Shown here: in pieces, positions 53,578 to 61,726 of the stretch
Position numbering within the stretch: the stretch's first letter is position 1
How the letters are laid out: the number at the start of each line of letters is the position of its first letter
Source: Salinibacterium sp. ZJ450
GTDB taxonomy: Bacteria > Actinomycetota > Actinomycetes > Actinomycetales > Microbacteriaceae
Direction of reading: 5' to 3'
Length of the DNA stretch: 64,000 bases
NCBI RefSeq assembly: GCF_011751885.2
Contig: NZ_CP061771.1
Span: forward strand, 1,426,001-1,490,000
Notes under the pieces: model-generated
What the model saw: only the letters and a program-made list of their open reading frames with translations
What the model was told of the DNA's origin: nothing
Databases searched by the model: none
Translations under genes and position numbers: made by a program

Positions 53578-54738
53578 TCAGTCGTGCAGCGAGCGCAGGA
53601 TCTCGACCACGTCGCGGTGCCAGCGCCGCGCGGCTGGCAGCACGGCGGTGAAGATCGCGGTGTCATGCGTCACGCCCAGGTACTGCACGGCGCTCGCGTC
53701 GATGTCGGCCCGCCGCAGCGCGGCAGTGTACGCTGCCCCGTCGCCGCGCAGCGGGTCGTACTCTGCGGTGAGGATGTAGGCCGGCGGCAGGTCGGCGTGT
53801 GATTCGGCGAGCAGCGGTGAGGCCCACGGTTCCAGCGCCTGCTCGCGCCTGGCCAGGTAGGTGCGCGCCACCGACCGCATTTCGCGCATCGCCAGCACCG
53901 AGGGGATACGCATGGCGCGGGTCGGCCTGAGGTCGATGTGCCGACCGGTGAGGTCGACCACCGGCACCTCGAGCAGTTGCAACCGGATCGGGAGCCTGGA
54001 CCGTTCCCGGTTCATCAGGGTCACCGCCGCGGCAATGTTGCCACCGGCCGAGACTCCGGCGATGGCGACGCGGCCGGGATCGATGCCGAGGGCCTCGGCC
54101 GACTCGAACAACCAGGTCAGGGCGGCATGGCCCTGGTAAACCTGCGTCGGATAGCGATGCTCCGGCGCCAGCGCGTAGTCCACGGCCGCGATCGCCACTC
54201 CCGACTCCGCGGCACGCCGACGGAACGCGGCATCCGTGGTCGGAAAATCGATGCCGCCCATCCGGAAGGCTCCGCCGAAGAAGGCGAGGCACACCGGCAC
54301 GATGCCAGCGGTCGCCGAGTCTGGGTAGTAGATCCGCACGCGCACGGCGGGGTATCCGGACACGGCAACCTGGTGCTCCTGGGTGCGCAGCTCGGGGCCG
54401 GGGATGCCCACCGTGGCGAGCTCTTTCCTGTCCCAGGCGAGCGCCGCCTTCCGCTTGCGGGCCCTCGCCTGCCGCTGGCTGGTGGCCGGGGCGGCAGGTG
54501 GCGTGGGCTCCACCGTCTTGAGCCCGCCCGACGCGGAGCGAATCACCTCGACGCCGGAAACCTGTGCCACGGCGGGGGTGCTTCGCGCGGCCGCGCGTCC
54601 ATTCCGCCGGCGGGGCAGCCGTCGGAACGCCTCGGGATTGGGCCAGCGCAGGAGCGACTTCACCCTGTCGATGGCCTGACCCAACAGGTATCTGCGGTGC
54701 GTATTGAGTCGGTCGGAGAAGATCGGATCCAGTGGCAC
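53578..54738 (-). CDS. Alpha/beta hydrolase of the HSL/esterase family
   Basis: A 386-residue esterase-like enzyme. The catalytic serine lies in GVSAGG (VAIAGVSAGGNIAAAV), and the acid and His are in EYDPLRGDG and VTHDT. The oxyanion motif, normally HGGG, is written FFGGAFRMGG, so the first His is replaced by Phe. A long N-terminal Arg/Pro-rich extension of about 100 residues precedes the domain. GTG at 54738 has GGGAGG seven bases upstream. Confidence 0.85.
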   Translation of the reverse strand: MPLDPIFSDRLNTHRRYLLGQAIDRVKSLLRWPNPEAFRRLPRRRNGRAAARSTPAVAQVSGVEVIRSASGGLKTVEPTPPAAPATSQRQARARKRKAALAWDRKELATVGIPGPELRTQEHQVAVSGYPAVRVRIYYPDSATAGIVPVCLAFFGGAFRMGGIDFPTTDAAFRRRAAESGVAIAAVDYALAPEHRYPTQVYQGHAALTWLFESAEALGIDPGRVAIAGVSAGGNIAAAVTLMNRERSRLPIRLQLLEVPVVDLTGRHIDLRPTRAMRIPSVLAMREMRSVARTYLARREQALEPWASPLLAESHADLPPAYILTAEYDPLRGDGAAYTAALRRADIDASAVQYLGVTHDTAIFTAVLPAARRWHRDVVEILRSLHD

Positions 54739-54891
54739 GGCAACCTCCCGACGGGCATGCGGATATCGGCATCCTAAGCGCCAGCGCGCCCCGCCGGAAC
54801 TGTGCGGTCGAACCGTTCGACCGCGGCCGATCAACGAACTGACATCGGACGTGTGCAGAACTCGCAGCGAGAAAACGTAGGCTGACTTTTT

Positions 54892-55647
54892 ATGAGGGTG
54901 ATCAGTTACAACTTGCGTAAGCACCGAGCGGTCGGCGAACTCGTCGCACTCGTCCAGCGGCACGACCCCGACATGCTCTGCCTGCAGGAGTGCGACACGC
55001 TCGAGCTTCCCGCTGAGGTGGGCCCTCTGCACCTGGCCGACTCCACCAAGCGCAACCGGCTCGGGCTGGCGCTGTATTACCGCCGCGACCGGTTCACCGC
55101 CGTCAAGACGCAGGCGTTCGAGCTGAAGAAATCGCTGCACGACCGGGTGCTCACCCCGGCGCACGAGCGGCTGCTCGGCACCAGGCTTCTCGACACCGAA
55201 GCGGACCGCGAACTGATCGTCGCGTCGTTCCACGCCGCGCCGCTGACGGCACTGAACTCGCTGCGCCGCAACCAAATCCGCGCCGCGCTGCGGCAGTTGC
55301 ACGCGCTCGCACCGGGCGTGCCGACCCTGATGGTGGGGGACTACAACTATCCCTGGTTCACCGAACGGCTCGGCGCCCGCATGAAGGTGTTCGGGTATGA
55401 CCTCACCCTGAGCGACAGCACCACGTACACCCGGTACAAGTATTTCCGCGGTCACTTCGACCTCGCGACATCCACTGGTCTGGTGATCGACAACATCGTC
55501 ACCCTGCCGCGCGGGATCTCAGACCACATGCCGATTCTCGTCACGGCGGACTACGGCGAGGGGGAGGCGGCGCGCTTCAACCGCGGCGCCGCGGTTGAAG
55601 CCAACAAGGTTGAGGTCGACGCGTCGGTGCAGGACTTCACGATCTAG
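54892..55647 (+). CDS. Endonuclease/exonuclease/phosphatase family protein
   Basis: A 251-residue EEP-superfamily protein. ISYNLRKH, CLQECDTLELP with the metal-binding Glu, VGDYNYPWF and the final ISDHMPILVTADYG with the catalytic Asp-His are all in order. The family includes nucleases, sphingomyelinases and inositol phosphatases; this one has no signal peptide, so a cytosolic nuclease or phosphodiesterase is likelier. Confidence 0.88.
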   Translation: MRVISYNLRKHRAVGELVALVQRHDPDMLCLQECDTLELPAEVGPLHLADSTKRNRLGLALYYRRDRFTAVKTQAFELKKSLHDRVLTPAHERLLGTRLLDTEADRELIVASFHAAPLTALNSLRRNQIRAALRQLHALAPGVPTLMVGDYNYPWFTERLGARMKVFGYDLTLSDSTTYTRYKYFRGHFDLATSTGLVIDNIVTLPRGISDHMPILVTADYGEGEAARFNRGAAVEANKVEVDASVQDFTI

Positions 55648-55658
55648 CAGGCGCGATG

Positions 55659-57227
55659 TCAGTACGCGCCGACCGGATGCATGAGCACTCTAGCCGTACG
55701 CCAGAGGATCACCAGGTCGCCCATCAGCGACCAGTTCTCCACGTAGTACAGGTCGAGGCGCACGCTCTCCTCCCAGCTCAGGTTGGATCGACCGTTCACC
55801 TGCCACATGCCGGTGAGTCCAGGCTTGATGAACAACCGCCGGTGCACGTGCCGTTCGTATGCCTCGACCTCCCGCGGGAGCGGCGGGCGCGGACCGACCA
55901 GGCTCATGTCACCGACCAGCACGTTCCACAACTGCGGCAACTCGTCGAGCGAGTACCGGCGCAGCACCCTGCCGAGTCGGGTGACGCGGGGGTCGTGCTC
56001 CATCTTGAACAGCAGCCCGGCGCCCTCGTTCTGCTCCAGCAGCAGCGCCAGGTCGGCCTCCGCCGTTTGCACCATCGAGCGGAACTTCAGCATCTGGAAG
56101 GTGCGCCCGTCACGTCCGACGCGCTCCTGCCGGAACAGGGCGGGGCCGGGGCTGTCACGCACCACCAGAACCGCGATCAGCGCGAGAAGTGGCAGCAGCA
56201 TGAATAGGGCGCCGGCGGCCATCACGCTGTCGAAGCCGCGCTTCAGCACGTGCCGGGCGCCCTCGTAGTTCGGCAGCTCCACGTGCATCAACGGCAAACC
56301 CTCGACCGGGCGGAAGTGGATGCGCGGGCCCGCGACATCCGTCAGCCGAGACGCCAGAACCAGTTCGGCGTTCGTGCGTTCCAGCTCCCAGGCTAGGTTG
56401 CGGACGAAGTCGTGGCCACCGCGAGGGTCACCGGCGACGATCACGAAGTCGGCCTGCAGGGCGGCGGTGGCGTCCGCCACATCACCAAGATCCGCCACCA
56501 CCGGCACCTCACGCCCTTCCACCCGCACCGGCCCGTCGGATCCGTTGCTGAGGGCAACTCCGATCACGTGGTAGGCGGCCCCAGACTTGCGTTCGATCTG
56601 TTGCACCACGTACTCCACGTCCGAGCGGCGACCGAGAACGATGGCCTGAGACAGGTAGTGCCCGTAGCGGCGCTGTTTCGTCAGCCAGTTGCGCCATGCC
56701 CAGCGGCTCGCGAGCAATCCGAGAACGCCCACGGGCGCGGCGGTGAAGAAGAAGCCGCGCGGCACACTCAGGTCGGCCACCAGGGTGAGCACCGCGACAA
56801 CACCGAACGCCAAGCCGGTTGCGGCGACGACGCGGTGGTACTCGGTGGGGCCGACGCCCACGACCCGCCACTCCCTGCTGCGCAGGGCGCCCATCGCGCC
56901 GAACCAGACGAGCGCGATCAGGCCGGTGATCAGCCACCAGCGTGAGGCGCCCGCCGCGGTGTCGGGGATCGCGGGCCCCATCAGCACGGTGAAGGCGAGC
57001 GTCGTGGTCAGGATCACGGCGACGTCGGTTGCCAGCAGTTTCGAGCGGTACCGGCGGGCCCAGACGCCCGAGCCCAGGCTGGGGCCATCCGGGCTGACAC
57101 TGTGAGCGCTGGCAGTGCTGGCCCGGTGAGCGCTGGCAGTGCCGGCGCGGCGAGCGGAGGCGGTGGAGCGTCCGACGGGGCCAAAACCCACACCGCCCGC
57201 GTGAGCGGGCTGATCAACGCCGGTCAT
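55659..57227 (-). CDS. WbaP/WcaJ-type polyprenyl-phosphate sugar transferase
   Basis: A 522-residue membrane enzyme that starts exopolysaccharide repeats by moving a sugar phosphate to undecaprenyl phosphate. After a low-complexity N-terminus with [20 protein letters not shown] repeats come four membrane helices, a CoA-binding-like cytosolic domain, a fifth helix (KRGFDSVMAAGALFMLLPLLALI) and the catalytic bacterial sugar-transferase domain with DSPGPALFRQERVGRDGRTFQMLKFRSM and VRLDLYYVENWSL. ATG 57227 was chosen. No other polysaccharide genes are adjacent in the window. Confidence 0.93.
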   Translation of the reverse strand: MTGVDQPAHAGGVGFGPVGRSTASARRAGTASAHRASTASAHSVSPDGPSLGSGVWARRYRSKLLATDVAVILTTTLAFTVLMGPAIPDTAAGASRWWLITGLIALVWFGAMGALRSREWRVVGVGPTEYHRVVAATGLAFGVVAVLTLVADLSVPRGFFFTAAPVGVLGLLASRWAWRNWLTKQRRYGHYLSQAIVLGRRSDVEYVVQQIERKSGAAYHVIGVALSNGSDGPVRVEGREVPVVADLGDVADATAALQADFVIVAGDPRGGHDFVRNLAWELERTNAELVLASRLTDVAGPRIHFRPVEGLPLMHVELPNYEGARHVLKRGFDSVMAAGALFMLLPLLALIAVLVVRDSPGPALFRQERVGRDGRTFQMLKFRSMVQTAEADLALLLEQNEGAGLLFKMEHDPRVTRLGRVLRRYSLDELPQLWNVLVGDMSLVGPRPPLPREVEAYERHVHRRLFIKPGLTGMWQVNGRSNLSWEESVRLDLYYVENWSLMGDLVILWRTARVLMHPVGAY

Positions 57228-57409
57228 CGGCCAAGCCTGTGTGTGGAGCGAGCGGGTGTTCGGGGCGTGCGGGTAGAGAGGGCTGTCACGGTAAAGCACC
57301 TGCATTTCGGGTTTACAGGTTGACGCGCATGGCTGCGCCGGGGGTAAGCGGCTGCCGGGTGGGTTGCCCGGCTGATCGGGTAGCGGGTGATGACTTGGGG
57401 GCCGAGACG

Positions 57410-57473
57410 GTGCCAGCATCGCGGCAACAGTCGGGTGTGTCCTGGGTGGGACCTGTCTCCGCGATACTGGCAC
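57410..57473. repeat. 64-base imperfect inverted repeat
   Basis: Arms 57410-57430 and 57453-57473 match at 18 of 21 positions around a 22-nt loop that itself contains GTCC...GGAC. It is in a region of divergent starts, so it is not a terminator for either flanking gene. Confidence 0.6.
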
Positions 57474-57522
57474 CCTTTCGGGGTACGCTGTGGACTCTAC
57501 AGGCGGCTGTGCGTTCGCTGTG

Positions 57523-57538
57523 CCCCCAGTCTGGGGGG
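57523..57538. promoter_or_regulatory. Palindrome CCCCCA-N3-TGGGGGG, second site
   Basis: Same form as the site before the GH3 gene. It is 102 bases from the alkA start and 296 bases from the sugar-transferase start. It is followed by TATTTGG; half-sites TGGGGGG-W-ATT also occur at 58964 and 60305. Confidence 0.5.
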
Positions 57539-57639
57539 TATTTGGTCGAACTACGGCGTGTCGGTTATTGGCGACTAGCCAGAACTGCTAGTCGAGCGAA
57601 TGTCGATTAAACTCGGCATGGAAACGGCGGGACGCAGGG

Positions 57640-58485
57640 ATGACCAGCATCCGACTCGAGATCACCGGCAGTTACGAACGGATGCCGCTGCTCGCCACAC
57701 TGGCCGCGCACGCGGTTCCCGGGCTCGAGGTTACCGACCGGCAGACGCTGTCCCACACCCGGGTGATCGCAACATCCGCCGGTCCGACCCTCGTCACGGT
57801 GCGCTTCCGCGACGATCACCTGCTGCTCGAGCTCGACCGACCGCCGGCGCCGGAGCTTCTGCCGCGCGTCCGCCGCTGGTTCGACCTGGATACCGACCCG
57901 TCGTCGGTGTCCGCGGCGCTGGGAGCAGACCCGGTGATCGGCCCGCTCGTGCTGGCGCGTCCGGGGCTTCGCATTCTCGGATCCATCGACGGCTTCGAAA
58001 CGGCGCTGCTGACTGTGCTGGGCCAGCAGGTCTCGCTCGCCGCCGCGCGCACGTTCGGGGCGCGCCTGGTGCGGCGGTACGGCGTCGAGGCCGTCGCCGG
58101 CTATCACTCGTTCCCGGTGGCCGCGACCGTCGCGGCGGCGCCGGTGGCGGAACTGCAGCGGGTGATCGGGCTGCCGGCCAGTCGGGCGCGCACCATCCAC
58201 GCAGTGGCAGCGGCCTGCGCCGACGGCCTCGCGATCGATCCGTCCGGCGATCACGCCGAGATCCGCCGCCGACTGCTCGAGTTGCCCGGCATCGGCCCGT
58301 GGACGGTGGACTACCTGGCCTTCCGTGCGCTCGGCGACCGCGACGCGTTCCCGGCCGACGATCTCGTACTGAAGCGGGCGCTCGGCGTGGGCAGCGCCGC
58401 CCAGGGCCAGGCGATGGCCGAGGCGTGGCGGCCGTTACGCGCCTACGCCGTGCAGCACCTGTGGAGCGTCGCCGCATACGCGTGA
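57640..58485 (+). CDS. alkA: DNA-3-methyladenine glycosylase II (AlkA-like)
   Basis: A 281-residue base-excision glycosylase. The N-terminal AlkA_N-like domain (1-90) is followed by the HhH-GPD core: LLTVLGQQVSLAAARTF, the helix-hairpin-helix LLELPGIGPWTVDYLAFRAL at 213-231 and the catalytic Asp240/241 in FPADDLVLKRAL. It is shorter than Ada-AlkA fusions and lacks the Ada methyltransferase domains. Its stop codon lies within the strong terminator that follows. Confidence 0.92.
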   Translation: MTSIRLEITGSYERMPLLATLAAHAVPGLEVTDRQTLSHTRVIATSAGPTLVTVRFRDDHLLLELDRPPAPELLPRVRRWFDLDTDPSSVSAALGADPVIGPLVLARPGLRILGSIDGFETALLTVLGQQVSLAAARTFGARLVRRYGVEAVAGYHSFPVAATVAAAPVAELQRVIGLPASRARTIHAVAAACADGLAIDPSGDHAEIRRRLLELPGIGPWTVDYLAFRALGDRDAFPADDLVLKRALGVGSAAQGQAMAEAWRPLRAYAVQHLWSVAAYA

Positions 58486-58514
58486 AGCCCCGGCGATAAA
58501 CGCCGGGGCTTCAC
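58482..58514. terminator. Bidirectional terminator between alkA and cspA
   Basis: GTGAAGCCCCGGCG (58482-58495) and CGCCGGGGCTTCAC (58501-58514) form a perfect 14-bp stem with ATAAA loop. The alkA stop codon is part of the left arm. It serves converging alkA and cspA. Confidence 0.92.
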
Positions 58515-58554
58515 GGTGATCACGCCTCGAAAGGCGAAAGTCGTCTAGGAGAGA

Positions 58555-58758
58555 CTAGATAACGCGGATGTTCTCGGCCTGCAGGCCCTTGGGGCCGCGG
58601 GCGACCTCGAACTCGACGCGCTGGTTCTCTTCGAGGGTGCGGTAACCGCCGGAGGAGATAGCCGAGAAGTGCGCGAACACGTCGGGGCTGCCGTCCTCAG
58701 GAGCGATGAATCCGAAACCCTTTTCGGCGTTGAACCATTTCACGATGCCAGTGGCCAT
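58555..58758 (-). CDS. cspA: Cold-shock protein
   Basis: A 67-residue single cold-shock domain that binds single-stranded RNA and DNA and melts mRNA structure. RNP1 is KGFGFIAP and RNP2 is DVFAHFSAI, both complete. The start is the usual [15 protein letters not shown]. Its mRNA leader has a strong hairpin (58788-58812) and a weak ribosome site, consistent with temperature-dependent translation as known for other csp mRNAs. Confidence 0.96.
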   Translation of the reverse strand: MATGIVKWFNAEKGFGFIAPEDGSPDVFAHFSAISSGGYRTLEENQRVEFEVARGPKGLQAENIRVI

Positions 58759-58787
58759 GTTGTTTATTCTTTCGTTCTGAAGTGGTA

Positions 58788-58812
58788 ATCGAACTCGACT
58801 GTCGAATTCGAT
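58788..58812 (-). promoter_or_regulatory. Near-perfect hairpin in the cspA leader
   Basis: A 25-base palindrome: 11-bp stem with one G-U pair and a 3-nt loop in the RNA, 29 bases upstream of the cspA ATG. In the DNA the only mismatch (position 7) becomes a wobble pair in cspA mRNA. Confidence 0.65.
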
Positions 58813-59136
58813 CGTCGCGGTGTGCTTTGTGCGCTCTTCAGAAAAGCCCTGCTTCTCATAAAACACTGTTCAACATCACCGGCCCTCCGGGGAGGGTGTC
58901 CCAGCGCACACGACGTGCGCGAGAGACTGCGGTTCAGCAAGGCTAGCTCATCGGGGGCTCGAGTGGGGGGTATTACGGAAAGATTTCTCTCGTCTCGCCG
59001 CAAGTTGCCAGCTACGGGGAGTCGCGGGCGTGGATTCATGGCTAAACGTCAGCATGTGTCGATACTCTGGACTCATCTACGGAGCACTCGCTCACGATCG
59101 CGGCTGGGAAGTCGAACCCAACCGAAGGGTCAGTTT
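58813..59136. other. Divergent region between cspA leader and desaturase
   Basis: No credible gene. Holds the cspA promoter on the minus strand and the desaturase promoter on the plus strand. TGGGGGGTATT occurs at 58964-58974, and the 12-mer CGATACTCTGGA at 59060-59071 is a candidate -10/start region shared with garA. Confidence 0.5.
59060..59071 (+). promoter_or_regulatory. Candidate -10/start element CGATACTCTGGA
   Basis: Identical 12-mer to the one 19 bases before garA. GATACT would be the -10 hexamer, with initiation at the following G or A. Here it lies 66 bases upstream of the TTG start of the desaturase. Confidence 0.45.
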
Positions 59137-60231
59137 TTGACCTCCACAACCCTCGGCCCAATCCGGACGACAACACCGCGCATCGAAGGCCAGCAGAACA
59201 TGGTGAGCACCTTCTCGTCTCTGCTCAGCACCGTGCGTGAAGGCGGACTCTTGCGGCGCAGCCGCATCTTCTACATCAGCATGTTCGCGGTTCTCACCCT
59301 TGCCTTGCTCGGCTGCGTCACCGGCTTCATCCTGCTCGGCGATTCCTGGTTCCAGTTGCTCATCGCCGGCGCCCTGGGCCTCGTCTTCACGCAGTTCGCA
59401 TTCCTCGCGCACGAAGCGGCCCACCGTCAGGTCTTTGAGAGCGGGCCGGCCAACGACCGCGCGGGCCGCTTCATTGCGTCCGCCATCGTGGGCACCAGCT
59501 ACCAGTGGTGGATGACCAAGCACACCAGGCACCACGCGAACCCGAACACCATCGGCAAAGACGGCGACATCGCGTTCGACACGATCTCCTTCCTCGAAGA
59601 GGATGCGGCGAAGCAGAAGGGCTTCATGCGGGCGCTGACTCGCGTGCAGGGCTACATGTTCTTCCCGCTCCTGACCCTGGAGGGGCTGAACCTGCACTAC
59701 ACCTCGATTCGGTCGCTGCTTCGCCGCGGCAAGGTCGATGGGCGCAAGCGGGAGCTCACGATGATCGCAATTCGTCTCGGCGGGTACCTGACCGCCGTCT
59801 TCCTGGTGCTGCCGCTCGGCATGGCGTTCGCGTTCGTCGGGGTGCAGATGGCCGTCTTCGGCATCTACATGGGTGCGTCGTTCGCGCCGAACCACAAGGG
59901 CATGCCGATCATCGCGGCCGGCACCAAGGTCGACTTCCTGCGCCGTCAGGTGCTCACCTCGCGCAACATCAAGGGCGGCTTCTGGATGAGCACTCTGATG
60001 GGCGGCCTGAACTACCAGGTCGAACACCACCTGTTCCCGAGCATGGCCAGGCCGCACCTGCGTCGCGCCCAGGAGATCGTGCGTGAGCATTGCGCAAGCC
60101 AGCAGATCCCGTACACCGAGACCACCCTGCTGCGCTCGTACGCGATTGTCATCGACTACTTGAACCGCGTGGGGCTCGCCGCTCGCGACCCGTTTGACTG
60201 CCCGGCAGCACAGCAGTTCGGGCGCGGCTGA
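59137..60231 (+). CDS. Membrane fatty-acid desaturase (copy 1)
   Basis: A 364-residue membrane di-iron desaturase that introduces double bonds into acyl chains. Three histidine boxes are visible: HEAAH, HTRHH and QVEHH, with four membrane helices around them. The TTG start at 59137 gives TSTTLGPIRTTTPRIEGQQNM, which resembles other actinobacterial desaturases; the ATG at 59200 is an alternative. A paralogue lies at 62416. Gene neighbours are cspA (divergent) and garA. Confidence 0.9.
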   Translation: MTSTTLGPIRTTTPRIEGQQNMVSTFSSLLSTVREGGLLRRSRIFYISMFAVLTLALLGCVTGFILLGDSWFQLLIAGALGLVFTQFAFLAHEAAHRQVFESGPANDRAGRFIASAIVGTSYQWWMTKHTRHHANPNTIGKDGDIAFDTISFLEEDAAKQKGFMRALTRVQGYMFFPLLTLEGLNLHYTSIRSLLRRGKVDGRKRELTMIAIRLGGYLTAVFLVLPLGMAFAFVGVQMAVFGIYMGASFAPNHKGMPIIAAGTKVDFLRRQVLTSRNIKGGFWMSTLMGGLNYQVEHHLFPSMARPHLRRAQEIVREHCASQQIPYTETTLLRSYAIVIDYLNRVGLAARDPFDCPAAQQFGRG

Positions 60232-60393
60232 TCACACACCGTGAACCTTCGGCTCAGACGTTGTTGTGGAGCACTCATTTCGTCTAGGCTTGGCGTTCGC
60301 GGCTTGGGGGGAATTGCCCGCGCAATTACTGGCGACAAGCATTCACGATCGGCCCGCTGAATCGGAATCGGCAGGTCACCTGCCACCCTCATC

Positions 60394-60405
60394 CGATACT
60401 CTGGA
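60394..60405 (+). promoter_or_regulatory. Candidate promoter element before garA
   Basis: CGATACTCTGGA, same as at 59060-59071. It would give a short leader ACATCAAGGAGG with the ribosome site close to the ATG at 60424. A 6-bp inverted repeat AATTGC-N4-GCAATT lies farther upstream at 60312-60327. Confidence 0.5.
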
Positions 60406-60423
60406 ACATCAAGGAGGTTCACG

Positions 60424-60900
60424 ATGGTCGATGCCACGCACTCGGGCCAGCCCGACGAGAACATCCCGCCCGAAAACGAGACCACGCGCACGTTTGGCCA
60501 CGATTTCGGAGCCCAGCTGGCTGGGCTCGAAGCGGGAGTGTCACTCGACGAGCAGGAAGCGATCAACGCGCTTCCTTCCGGCTCCGCACTGCTGGTCGTT
60601 CGTCGTGGCCCGAACACAGGCGCACGCTTCCTGCTCGATTCCGACGTCACCACCGCCGGTCGTCACCCTGACGCGGACATCTTCCTCGACGACGTGACCG
60701 TGTCACGTCGGCACGCGGAGTTCCTGCGTCACGGCACCGGTTTCGAGGTGCGTGACCTGGGATCGCTCAACGGAACCTACTACGACGGCGAACGGATCGA
60801 GACCGCCACGCTGACGGATGGCGCAGAGGTTCAGGTGGGCAAGTTCCGCCTGACGTTCTACGCCTCCCGCGTTGACCTCGCCAACCTGGCCCGACGCTAG
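60424..60900 (+). CDS. garA: FHA-domain regulator GarA/OdhI homologue
   Basis: A 158-residue phospho-switch protein that inhibits 2-oxoglutarate dehydrogenase and glutamate dehydrogenase in actinobacteria. The N-terminal phosphorylation motif is ETTRTF at 19-24, and the FHA domain (about 55-150) has GRHPDADIFLDDVTVSRRHAEF and DLGSLNGTYYDG. In GarA and OdhI the motif is ETTSVF/ETTSTF-like; Ser is replaced by Arg here, but Thr20, Thr21 and Thr23 remain. AAGGAGG precedes the ATG. Directly upstream of ftsR. Confidence 0.94.
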   Translation: MVDATHSGQPDENIPPENETTRTFGHDFGAQLAGLEAGVSLDEQEAINALPSGSALLVVRRGPNTGARFLLDSDVTTAGRHPDADIFLDDVTVSRRHAEFLRHGTGFEVRDLGSLNGTYYDGERIETATLTDGAEVQVGKFRLTFYASRVDLANLARR

Positions 60901-61604
60901 TGCCTCGCGCCGCGACTGCTGCTGCGCGCACCGCATCCCCGCCAGCCCTGCTCAGCATCGGACAGGTGCTGGCGCGGCTCAACCCCGAGTTCCCTGACCT
61001 CACGCCCTCCAAGCTTCGGTTTCTTGAGGAGCGTCAGCTGATCTCACCGGCTCGCACCGAGTCGGGGTACCGCAAGTTCTCGGTCGACGACGTGGAACGG
61101 CTGAGGCTGATCCTGTCGATGCAGCGCGACCACTACCTGCCGCTGAAGGTCATCCGCACTCACCTCGATGACCTCGACGCGGGACGCACGCCCAACCTGC
61201 CGGCCGGAACAACGGTCGCCCGGCCGTCGATGCTCTCCGCCGAGCGCCGCTACACCCGCGACGAACTGGTACGCGAGGCCGGCGCCAACGCCATGCTGCT
61301 CGGCGACGCGGTCACCGCATCGCTGATCGTGCCCTCAGACCTGTACGGGGAAGACGCCCTCGCCGTGCTGCGCTCCCTGGTGGAGCTGCAGCGCACCGGC
61401 ATCGAGCCCCGCCACCTGCGCGGATTCCGCGCGGCCGCCGAGCGCGAGCTCGGGCTCATCGAAAGTGCCCTGATCCCCGTTGCCCGACGCAAAGACGCGT
61501 CGAGCCGCGCCAAAGCGGCGGAACTCGCCCGCGAAATCGCCGGCCAGCTTGAGATTGTTCGCAGCAGTCTGATCAGGTCGGCACTCACGAAACTGCAGAG
61601 TTAG
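60900..61604 (+). CDS. ftsR: MerR-family regulator FtsR
   Basis: A 234-residue MerR-type protein, homologue of M. tuberculosis Rv1828 and C. glutamicum FtsR, an activator of ftsZ. The winged HTH starts SIGQVLARLNPEFPDLTPSKLRFLEERQLISPARTESGYRKFS (about 19-61), followed by a coiled-coil effector domain. GTG start shares one base with the garA stop (TAGTG). The conserved garA-ftsR order is typical of actinobacteria. Confidence 0.92.
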   Translation: MPRAATAAARTASPPALLSIGQVLARLNPEFPDLTPSKLRFLEERQLISPARTESGYRKFSVDDVERLRLILSMQRDHYLPLKVIRTHLDDLDAGRTPNLPAGTTVARPSMLSAERRYTRDELVREAGANAMLLGDAVTASLIVPSDLYGEDALAVLRSLVELQRTGIEPRHLRGFRAAAERELGLIESALIPVARRKDASSRAKAAELAREIAGQLEIVRSSLIRSALTKLQS

Positions 61605-61698
61605 ACAAACCGAATTCGACACGCCGACCAGAAAGGTCGGATGTCGTTGCTCCATCCCGACACCGTGAGTACGGTGGGAAGCACCCCGTCGGAGTGTC

Positions 61699-61716
61699 AA
61701 CTTCAACATGAAGGTT
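61699..61716. promoter_or_regulatory. Dyad AACTTCA-ACA-TGAAGGTT before the second MerR gene
   Basis: An inverted repeat with one inserted base, ending 10 bases before the ATG at 61727. MerR-type regulators bind such dyads between -35 and -10. Two hairpins (CCGACC-N5-GGTCGG and CACCGT-N4-ACGGTG) precede it and may terminate ftsR. Confidence 0.45.
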
Positions 61717-61726
61717 AGGAAGTCCA

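Larger units (their letters stand above)
57228..57639. other. 412-base divergent intergenic region
   Basis: Between the sugar transferase and alkA. It contains a 64-base imperfect dyad (57410-57473), the palindrome at 57523-57538 and no protein-like frame that I trust. Both flanking genes must have promoters here. Confidence 0.6.
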
